From: Caldilinea sp.
GTDB taxonomy: Bacteria > Chloroflexota > Anaerolineae > Caldilineales > Caldilineaceae
Direction of reading: 5' to 3'
NCBI GenBank assembly: GCA_025055055.1
Contig: JANWYX010000224.1
Coordinates: forward strand, 1 to 6,680
DNA: 6,680 nucleotides
The notes below the pieces were generated by a model. That model saw nothing but the letters and a program-made list of their open reading frames with translations, was not told the origin of the DNA and ran no database searches. Positions 1 to 6,680 of the stretch are shown in pieces; position 1 is the stretch's first letter, and every line of letters starts with the position of its first letter. A program made the translations under genes and the position numbers.

Positions 1-2
1 GT

Positions 3-740
3 GACATTCTCCGCGTGCTGGTGAACGGGACAATTGCGGGCGCAGCGATCGTAGACGCCCAAGGCCGCTGGCGGACCACCATCACTCTGCCCGAGAGCGG
101 ACGCTACACGCTCACGGTGGAGAGCGTGACACTGGACGGCAGGGTGCGCGCCGCTGCCCCGCCGGTGATCATCGAGATTCCGACCCCGACCGGCACACCC
201 ACCCCTACGTCGACGCCCACGGCAACGCCGACCGCAACCGACACGCCCACGGCGACGGCCACTCACACGCCGACGTTTACGCCGGTGCCGACGTCCACGC
301 CGACGCCGACCGCAACCCTTACGCCAACGGCGACGCCGGTTCCAACCAATACGCCGACGCCCACGCCTACGGAGACCTATACAGCGACTGCGACGCATAC
401 TCCTACTCCGACAGAAGAGGCGACGCCCACCGTCACCGAGGAGCCGGTTGAAGAGGTCACAGCCGAGGCGACCGAAGCGCCGACGGAAGAGGCGACACCC
501 GCCGCCACCGAGGAGCCGGTTGAGGAAGTCACAGCCGAGGCGACCGAAGCGCCGACGGAAGAGGCGACACCCGCCGCCGCCGAGGAGCCGGTCAAGGAGG
601 CGCTTCCGCCGTCGACGCCGGGCGAGTTGCCTGGCACCGGCATAGCCCTTTCCTCGGGCGCAACCACATTGCCCATCGTAGGGCTTGTTCTGGCCGCCCT
701 GTTCCTGGGCGCTTTCGTCACGCGTCGCCGTCAGGAATGA
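3..740 (+). CDS. C-terminal part of an LPXTG-anchored surface protein with Thr/Pro stalk (5' end outside window)
   Basis: The frame is open to the left edge, so the gene starts upstream. A GTG at 15 is in frame but has no ribosome site, and the residues before it continue the same domain. 245 residues are visible. About the first 55 form the end of a beta-rich, Ig-like domain (GRWRTTITLPESGRYTLTV pattern). Next comes a Thr/Pro-rich stalk encoded at 180-407, then an acidic Glu/Thr/Ala tandem repeat (408-599). The C-terminus is a sorting signal: LPGTG, then a hydrophobic helix, then RRRQE. Such proteins are exported and fixed to the cell envelope, with the stalk holding an N-terminal functional domain away from the surface. 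That functional domain lies outside the window, so its activity is unknown. The architecture is typical of Chloroflexota surface proteins. No clear terminator follows the stop. The link to the transporter downstream is probably only proximity. Confidence 0.85.
   Translation, partial: DILRVLVNGTIAGAAIVDAQGRWRTTITLPESGRYTLTVESVTLDGRVRAAAPPVIIEIPTPTGTPTPTSTPTATPTATDTPTATATHTPTFTPVPTSTPTPTATLTPTATPVPTNTPTPTPTETYTATATHTPTPTEEATPTVTEEPVEEVTAEATEAPTEEATPAATEEPVEEVTAEATEAPTEEATPAAAEEPVKEALPPSTPGELPGTGIALSSGATTLPIVGLVLAALFLGAFVTRRRQE
180..407 (+). repeat. Low-complexity Thr/Pro stalk coding region
   Basis: This stretch encodes about 76 residues made almost only of Thr and Pro, with some Ala and Ser (TPTPTATPT-like). 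It is built from short degenerate units such as ACGCCGACG and GCGACGCC. Codon third positions vary (acc/acg/act, ccg/ccc/cct), so the protein pattern is better conserved than the DNA. The expected structure is an extended, possibly O-glycosylated spacer. It also produces a spurious open frame on the opposite strand. Confidence 0.85.
408..599 (+). repeat. 72-bp in-frame tandem repeat, 2.7 copies (24-residue acidic unit)
   Basis: Copy 1 spans 408-479, copy 2 spans 480-551, and partial copy 3 spans 552-599. The unit reads PTEEATP-(A/T)(A/V)-TEEPVEEVTAEATEA. By eye, copies 1 and 2 differ at about 6 of 72 bases. Copy 3 matches copy 2 exactly over its first nine codons and then diverges. The reading frame is kept, so unit gain or loss would only change the stalk length. 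The acidic composition (many Glu) contrasts with the uncharged Thr/Pro stalk before it. Confidence 0.9.
627..737 (+). other. LPGTG cell-wall sorting signal with membrane helix and Arg-rich tail
   Basis: LPGTG is encoded at 627-641. It is followed by 32 residues: a short Ser/Gly/Thr spacer, a hydrophobic segment of about 18 residues (LPIVGLVLAALFLGAFV) and the tail TRRRQE. This three-part layout is the substrate signal of sortases, which cut between Thr and Gly and attach the protein to the envelope. No sortase gene is in the window. If the host lacks a sortase, the segment would act only as a C-terminal membrane anchor. Confidence 0.8.
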
Positions 741-828
741 GTGAAGGTGACATCGGAAATAAGAGCGCTGTTTAGGATTAGCGTTCGCCAATGTAAGGAC
801 GCCGACGTAAGGATTTCTGCGCTCCGGC

Positions 829-857
829 TTGATCAGGAGATGACAAACCTTTACAAA
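829..857 (+). promoter_or_regulatory. Candidate sigma70-type promoter of the transporter operon
   Basis: TTGATC (829-834) and TACAAA (852-857) are separated by exactly 17 bases. Each matches the -35 or -10 consensus at four of six positions. Transcription would start near 864, giving a leader of about 20 nt that begins just before the Shine-Dalgarno sequence. A direct repeat GTAAGGA (793-799 and 807-813) lies upstream, and the palindrome TTCTAGAA (861-868) sits at the predicted start. Either could be an operator, but nothing in the sequence proves it. The region 741-828 otherwise shows no gene, and no purine-riboswitch-like fold was recognised. Confidence 0.35.
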
Positions 858-864
858 ACGTTCT

Positions 865-873
865 AGAAGGAGG
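865..873 (+). promoter_or_regulatory. Strong ribosome binding site of the binding-protein gene
   Basis: AGAAGGAGG is close to a perfect complement of the 16S rRNA 3' end and lies 10 bases before the ATG at 884. It fixes that start, which also gives a proper lipoprotein signal peptide. It is much stronger than anything before the other genes of the cassette, in line with high expression of the binding protein. Confidence 0.8.
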
Positions 874-883
874 ACAAGGATCG

Positions 884-2137
<1,254 letters not shown>

Positions 2138-2148
2138 CCCGGGTTTTG

Positions 2149-2203
2149 AGGGGCGTTCGGGGTGTTGGGGAAACCCTGCTCCCTGACGCCCCTTCTTCCC
2201 CAA
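2149..2203 (+). promoter_or_regulatory. Interleaved inverted repeats between binding protein and ATPase (candidate mRNA-processing or attenuation structure)
   Basis: Stem A pairs AGGGGCGT (2149-2156) with ACGCCCCT (2186-2193), 8 bp perfect. Stem B pairs TTGGGGAA (2165-2172) with TTCCCCAA (2196-2203), 8 bp perfect. The arms alternate A-B-A-B, so the stems either exclude each other or form a pseudoknot. With only 2 nt between the last two arms, a classical compact pseudoknot is less likely than two alternative hairpins. No T-run follows, so this is not a standard intrinsic terminator. A hairpin at this position commonly protects binding-protein mRNA or reduces read-through in ABC import operons. 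A 10-bp palindrome AACCCGGGTT (2136-2145) overlaps the preceding stop. Confidence 0.5.
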
Positions 2204-2254
2204 TGCACGGTGGGCTTTGACCTCGCAATTCCAACACTGCTTTTGACGCAAATC

Positions 2255-3790
2255 ATGACCACTTCATCCTACGCTGTCGAGATGCGCGGCATCACCAAGC
2301 GCTTTCCGGGCGTTCTGGCGAACGACCGCATCGACTTCCAGGTGCGCAAGGGGGAGATTCACGCCCTGCTCGGTGAAAACGGCGCAGGCAAATCCACCCT
2401 GATGAACATTCTCTCCGGCCTCTATCGGCCTGATGAGGGGGAGATCGCCATCCATGGTCAGGTTGTGGAGTTTCATTCTCCGCGTGATGCAATTCGCCAT
2501 GGCGTAGGTATGGTGCACCAACATTTTATGTTGACGCCTTCGCAAAGCGTGGCCGAGAATGTCTTTTTGGGCGCGCGCGAAATTGGATTCGTGCTGAATC
2601 CCCAGCGTATGGCTGCAGAGGTGCGTCGCATTGCCGAACAGTATCGTCTGCCGGTCGATCCAAACGCCAAAATCTGGCAGCTTTCCGTAGGTGAACAGCA
2701 GCGCGTGGAAATCATTAAAATTTTATATCGGGGCGCCGAAATCCTGATCCTAGATGAGCCGACCGCCGTGCTCACTCCGCAAGAAGCAGAAAATCTCTTT
2801 GTCACCCTGCGATCGATGGCGGCGGACAATAAAACGATCATCTTCATCAGTCACAAACTGGAGGAAGTGTTGTCGATCGCCGATCGTATCACGGTGCTGC
2901 GCAGCGGCAGAGTCGCCGCCACGCTGTCGGCACAAAGCGTCACCAAAACCGAACTGGCCAACCTGATGGTAGGGCGACAGGTGCTCTTTCAGTTGGAAAA
3001 GCCTCCTGTGCAACGCGGAGAAGTGCGTCTTCGCCTTGACAGGGTCTGTGCATTGGACGATAAACTGTTGCCGGCGCTCCGCGAGGTGTCGTTGACCGTG
3101 CACAGCGGTGAGATCGTCGGTGTCGCCGGCGTGGCGGGCAATGGGCAACGTGAGCTGGCGGAAGTGATCTGCGGACTGCGCCCGCTGACGTCAGGAACCA
3201 TCGAAGTTGCGGGCGAACGCATGGCACACCTGACGGCGCGGCGCATGATCGACGTCGGCGTCGCCTACGTTCCGGAGGATCGCAATACGACCGGCAGTGC
3301 GCCCAATCTCAGCGTCGCCGAAAACCTCATTCTCAAAAGCTACCGTAAGACGGAAATGGGCGCAGGGCCGTTTCTCGATCTAGCTGCTGTGGAGCGCACA
3401 GCCACATCTTTGGTGAAAACGTTCAACATCCTTACACCGAGCATCAAGACGCCGGTGCGCAAATTGAGCGGAGGCAATTTACAAAAGGTCATCCTGGCGC
3501 GTGAAATCTCCGGCCAACCGCAAGTGCTGATCGCCGCCTCCCCCACGCGCGGACTGGACATCGGCGCCACCGAAAGCGTGCGCAGCCTTTTACTGCAAGA
3601 ACGCAGCCAGGGTGCAGCTATCCTGTTGATTTCCGAAGACCTCGACGAAATTTTCGCCATTTCCGACCGGATCGTCGTGCTCTATGAGGGACGCATCATG
3701 GGCGAATTTGAAACGGCGGACGCAGAGCTGACCGAGGTGGGTTTGTTGATGGCAGGCGGTCGCGCGCCCTCAGCAAGCCCTGGAACGTAA
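2255..3790 (+). CDS. Nucleoside-type ABC transporter ATP-binding protein (two fused ATPase domains)
   Basis: The 511-residue cytoplasmic ATPase powers the importer. NBD1 is complete: Walker A GENGAGKST (40-48), Q-loop Gln89, signature LSVGE (143-147), Walker B ILILDE (163-168) with catalytic Glu168, and switch His200. NBD2 is degenerate: the Walker A region is GVAGNGQR (292-299) without GKS/T, the Walker B region is LIAASP (425-430) without the Asp-Glu pair, and no His is present at the H-loop (ISEDLDE). Its signature LSGGN (404-408) is intact. One canonical ATP site therefore forms from NBD1 Walker motifs plus the NBD2 signature, as in the RbsA/YufO-like family. Relatives that I recall often have Gln where Ser429 stands here. 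The ATG at 2255 is chosen because similarity begins there. An in-frame GTG at 2162 would add 31 unlike residues across the stem region. No Shine-Dalgarno sequence is visible before 2255. Confidence 0.94.
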   Translation: MTTSSYAVEMRGITKRFPGVLANDRIDFQVRKGEIHALLGENGAGKSTLMNILSGLYRPDEGEIAIHGQVVEFHSPRDAIRHGVGMVHQHFMLTPSQSVAENVFLGAREIGFVLNPQRMAAEVRRIAEQYRLPVDPNAKIWQLSVGEQQRVEIIKILYRGAEILILDEPTAVLTPQEAENLFVTLRSMAADNKTIIFISHKLEEVLSIADRITVLRSGRVAATLSAQSVTKTELANLMVGRQVLFQLEKPPVQRGEVRLRLDRVCALDDKLLPALREVSLTVHSGEIVGVAGVAGNGQRELAEVICGLRPLTSGTIEVAGERMAHLTARRMIDVGVAYVPEDRNTTGSAPNLSVAENLILKSYRKTEMGAGPFLDLAAVERTATSLVKTFNILTPSIKTPVRKLSGGNLQKVILAREISGQPQVLIAASPTRGLDIGATESVRSLLLQERSQGAAILLISEDLDEIFAISDRIVVLYEGRIMGEFETADAELTEVGLLMAGGRAPSASPGT

Positions 3791-3793
3791 GAC

Positions 3794-3798
3794 AGGGG
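3794..3798 (+). promoter_or_regulatory. Ribosome binding site of the first permease gene
   Basis: AGGGG lies 6 bases before the ATG at 3805 and 3 bases after the ATPase stop codon. It supports this start and tight co-expression with the ATPase gene. Confidence 0.6.
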
Positions 3799-3804
3799 AT
3801 AAAG

Positions 3805-4923
<1,119 letters not shown>

Positions 4924-4926
4924 ATC

Positions 4927-5877
4927 ATGGAACTAGCCTTTCTGGTCACTTTGTTAGCGGCGGGCATCCGCTCCGGCACGGCAATTCTTTTTGCGACAAT
5001 CGGCGAAATTTTCGCCGAACGATCGGGCGTGCTCAACCTTGGCATCGAGGGCATGATGTTGATGGGCGCGGTCAGCGCCTATGGGGTCGCCTTTGCCACA
5101 GGCAACCCGTGGCTGGGGCTAGGCGTCGCCATGGCGGTCGGCGGCTTGATGGCGCTGTTGCATGGGATGGTGACCATTTCGCTGCGTGCAGATCAGGTGG
5201 TAAGTGGCCTGGCGCTCACCTTTCTCGGCTCCGGCCTGAGCGCCGTGCTTGGCGCGCCGCTGGTCGAAGTGCGCAATGCGCCGCGGCTGCCGGTCTTCCC
5301 CATTCCTGTTCTGGCGGACCTTCCCATCCTAGGCCCCATCTTTTTTAACCACAATGTGATTGTCTACCTCGGCTTGGTGATGGCGCCTCTGGCGTGGTGG
5401 TATATCCATCGCACGCGCCCCGGCATGGAGCTGCGCGCCATCGGCGAATATCCCGCCGCAGCCGACGTATTGGGTATCAACGTCAATCGCCAGCGCTATG
5501 CGTACGTTGTCTTCGGCGGCGTCATGGCCGGCCTGGGCGGCGCGGCGCTGAGCCTGGCAATCACGCCGCTCTGGATCGAAGATATGACCGCCGGTCAGGG
5601 CTGGATTGCGGTGGGGCTTGTGATCTTCGCCAGTTGGGATCCGCTGCGCGCCGCGTTAGGCTCCTATCTGTTCGGCGCCATCCGTCGCCTACCACTTGAT
5701 TCGCAAAATCTGCCTTTCTTCCTGGCCTATCCTCAGTTGGGCTACTTCATGAACATGCTGCCCTATCTGTTCGTCATTTTGCTGATGCTGATCAGCGCGC
5801 GCAGCGAGATGCGCCGACGCATCGGTGCGCCGGCAGCACTGGGACAGCCATACGTCCGCGAAGAGCGCGGCGTCTGA
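4927..5877 (+). CDS. ABC transporter permease, BPD_transp_2 type (smaller subunit of nucleoside importer)
   Basis: The 316-residue integral membrane protein is the second half of the channel. It carries the YufQ-like signature ERSGVLNLGIEGMMLMGA (31-48), which aligns with NIGAEGQLFIGA of the first permease. Hydrophobic segments lie near 5-25, 36-57, 62-84, 90-110, 143-160, 192-213, 224-250 and 272-290. RPGMELRAIGEYPAAADVLGI (164-184) is the likely coupling helix for the ATPase. GQGWIAVGLVIFASWDPLRA (223-242) is also typical of the family. The start is 3 bases after the upstream stop, with only weak Shine-Dalgarno-like sequence (GGGACGAAG further upstream), so translational coupling to the first permease is likely. 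The C-terminal tail is charged (EMRRRIG...REERGV) and probably cytoplasmic. Length is normal, with no sign of damage. Confidence 0.93.
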   Translation: MELAFLVTLLAAGIRSGTAILFATIGEIFAERSGVLNLGIEGMMLMGAVSAYGVAFATGNPWLGLGVAMAVGGLMALLHGMVTISLRADQVVSGLALTFLGSGLSAVLGAPLVEVRNAPRLPVFPIPVLADLPILGPIFFNHNVIVYLGLVMAPLAWWYIHRTRPGMELRAIGEYPAAADVLGINVNRQRYAYVVFGGVMAGLGGAALSLAITPLWIEDMTAGQGWIAVGLVIFASWDPLRAALGSYLFGAIRRLPLDSQNLPFFLAYPQLGYFMNMLPYLFVILLMLISARSEMRRRIGAPAALGQPYVREERGV

Positions 5878-5907
5878 AAGCCACCGAGAACAAAAAGACA
5901 GCATCCG

Positions 5908-6447
5908 ATGTTGCCCATCTCGCACATTGCATACACCTGGCTCGCCCTCGACCTAGCGCAGGACCGCCTCGGCGTTGCACAAGAGGCCGACTATCGCCTT
6001 GTCGCCGTCGCTGCAACCGGCCCAGACCTGATCGACAAGCCGATGGCCGCCGCCTATTTCTACCGGCGCTACAAGTCCGCAGTGCTTTTTGCACACACCT
6101 TGCTTTTCAACCAGGCCGTGCTTTGGTTGACAATAGGACGTTTTCGACGTCTGGGCGTCTACGCCGCAGCGTTTTTGGGGCACGCCCTGTTGGATCGCCT
6201 ATGGATGTTTCCCGACACCTTTTACTGGCCGCTGCGCGGGTGGCGCTTCCATGTGTGGGGCAAACGCGGCTCTGAACAGACGGAGATCGGCAAAGCGTAC
6301 TGGTATGCCTTCACGCGGCGACCGGAGCTATGGGGATGGGAGCTGGGTGGCCTGCTGGCGTTAGCGCTTTTTGTTTGGCGTCGACGGCTGTATCGGTGGG
6401 AGAATTTCCGCAGGTTTATACTGACCGGCCGGCCGCCCGCGCCATGA
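5908..6447 (+). CDS. Small membrane protein, YdjM-like putative metal-dependent hydrolase
   Basis: The product has 179 residues. The spacing of His and Asp residues resembles the YdjM/DUF457-type membrane hydrolases: His6 in SHIAYTW, Asp40 and Asp43 in GPDLIDKP, His63 in FAHTLLF, and His92/Asp96 in FLGHALLDRLWMFPD, followed by FYWPLRGW. In that family such residues are thought to bind a metal, but the substrate is generally unknown. Hydrophobic stretches near 59-76, 83-97 and 143-157 suggest membrane association. A tail rich in Arg and Trp (158-170) follows. The gene starts 30 bases after the second permease in the same direction, with no strong ribosome site (only purine-rich sequence near 5885-5898), so it may be read through from the transporter operon. 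No known role in nucleoside uptake supports a functional link. The family call is from motif pattern only and would need a profile search. Confidence 0.6.
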   Translation: MLPISHIAYTWLALDLAQDRLGVAQEADYRLVAVAATGPDLIDKPMAAAYFYRRYKSAVLFAHTLLFNQAVLWLTIGRFRRLGVYAAAFLGHALLDRLWMFPDTFYWPLRGWRFHVWGKRGSEQTEIGKAYWYAFTRRPELWGWELGGLLALALFVWRRRLYRWENFRRFILTGRPPAP

Positions 6448-6451
6448 AGTT

Positions 6452-6489
6452 GACGATGTAGGAAGCGGACGATGTAGTTGACATTGTCA
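6452..6489 (+). repeat. Direct repeat GACGATGTAG (x2) followed by inverted repeat TGACA-T-TGTCA
   Basis: GACGATGTAG occurs at 6452-6461 and again, identical, at 6468-6477. Immediately after it comes a perfect 5+1+5 inverted repeat, TGACATTGTCA (6479-6489). A related start, GTTGAC, appears at 6449-6454 and 6477-6482. The cluster begins 4 bases after the stop of the preceding gene and lies about 170 bases before the next promoter. It could be a protein-binding site, but the distance makes regulation of the next gene uncertain. Confidence 0.45.
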
Positions 6490-6516
6490 CGGCGTTGCCT
6501 TCACGGTGTGGACTCG

Positions 6517-6584
6517 CCGCCGAGGCGCAGAGGTTGCGAAGAAAGGTCCTTTAGCCGGGTCTCTGTGCGCTCGACGTCTGTGGG
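6517..6584. repeat. Degenerate palindromic intergenic element (GGCGCAGAGG-type)
   Basis: The left arm (6517-6546) contains CCGCCGAGGCGCAGAGG and the right arm (6560-6584) contains TCTCTGTGCGCTCGACGTCTG. The arms pair imperfectly: CGA/TCG, GCGCA/TGCGC and GAG/CTC with small bulges (6521-6532 with 6561-6573). A central AAAGG-T-CCTTT lies at 6542-6552. The composition strongly recalls the widespread intergenic palindromes of the type 'ccgccaaggcgcagaggcgcagag', seen in many phylogenetically distant genomes. That family link is from memory. It may instead be a plain structured 3' region or a weak terminator for the upstream gene. Confidence 0.4.
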
Positions 6585-6640
6585 TTGGAACAATCGTTTT
6601 GCACCGAACGCATCGTTGATTCTTCGGTTTGCACCCGTGG

Positions 6641-6649
6641 TGCTACAAT
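6641..6649 (+). promoter_or_regulatory. Extended -10 promoter of the gene at the right edge
   Basis: TGCTACAAT matches the extended -10 consensus TGNTATAAT at all but one of the specified positions. No good -35 lies at 16-18 bases; TTGATT (6616-6621) is 22 bases away, which is too far. The extended TG would make up for that. Transcription should begin about 7 bases after the box, at about 6656-6657, which is the ATG itself. Confidence 0.5.
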
Positions 6650-6656
6650 CCGGGCT

Positions 6657-6680
6657 ATGGTTCAACCGGCCTCCTCGACG
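6657..6680 (+). CDS. Start of an unidentified gene, probably leaderless (3' end outside window)
   Basis: The ATG at 6657 opens a frame (MVQPASST) that runs to the window edge. No Shine-Dalgarno sequence precedes it, but an extended -10 box ends 7 bases upstream, so the transcript would begin at or next to the start codon. Eight residues are too few to assign a function. The start rests only on the promoter-ATG geometry. Confidence 0.4.

Noticed and set aside
180..407. Possible CRISPR or other spaced repeat array in the short-period repeats
   Set aside because: Units are short, in frame, without unique spacers, and encode a standard Thr/Pro stalk.
377..721. Open frame on the - strand opposite the stalk and repeat region
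   Set aside because: It is a repetitive Ser/Val/Ala/Gly shadow of the Thr/Pro and Glu repeats, with no independent evidence.
741..883. Purine riboswitch before the nucleoside-type importer
   Set aside because: I could not find the three-way junction or the conserved loop and junction bases of purine or other known riboswitches, and the likely transcript start leaves only about 20 nt of leader.
2162..2254. GTG at 2162 as the start of the ATPase gene
   Set aside because: It would add 31 residues unlike any ATPase N-terminus and would make the stem-forming region coding. Family similarity begins just after ATG 2255.

Overview
This window looks like a piece of a Chloroflexota genome (Anaerolineae/Caldilineae-like). 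That placement is an inference. It rests on high GC content, a surface protein with a long Thr/Pro stalk of the TPTPTATPT type, a solute-binding lipoprotein with a Pro/Ala-rich linker after the lipid-anchoring cysteine, and a probable leaderless gene with an extended -10 promoter at the right edge. All genes that can be supported are on the + strand.

Layout. (1) Positions 1-740 hold the 3' end of a surface-protein gene: the end of an Ig-like domain, a Thr/Pro stalk, a 24-residue acidic tandem repeat, and a C-terminal LPGTG-membrane helix-Arg sorting signal. (2) Positions 741-883 are an intergenic leader with a candidate promoter and a strong Shine-Dalgarno (SD) sequence. (3) Positions 884-5877 are a complete four-gene ABC importer cassette: a BMP-family substrate-binding lipoprotein, a two-domain sugar/nucleoside-type ATPase, and two different BPD_transp_2-type permeases. 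This is the gene set and order of nucleoside importers of the NupABC / YufNOPQ / PnrABCDE type. The binding protein most resembles the branch for which purine or adenine binding is known. (4) Positions 5908-6447 encode a small membrane protein resembling the YdjM-type putative metal-dependent hydrolases. (5) Positions 6448-6656 are non-coding and hold short direct and inverted repeats, a degenerate palindromic element, and an extended -10 promoter placed directly before an ATG at 6657, which starts a gene that runs off the window.

How the genes work together. The lipoprotein should capture a purine nucleoside or nucleobase outside the membrane and pass it to the heterodimeric permease, with the ATPase powering import. 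The ATPase has one intact and one degenerate ATP site, as is usual in this family. A strong SD precedes the binding protein, whereas none is visible before the ATPase. The gap between the two genes can form two mutually interfering 8-bp stems. Both observations fit much higher expression of the binding protein than of the membrane components.

I did not find a clearly new biological system here. The coding content is mostly a recognisable transporter operon. The points most worth a second look are the interleaved stems at 2149-2203, the three cysteine pairs in the binding protein, the palindromic element at 6517-6584, and the leaderless promoter at 6641-6657.
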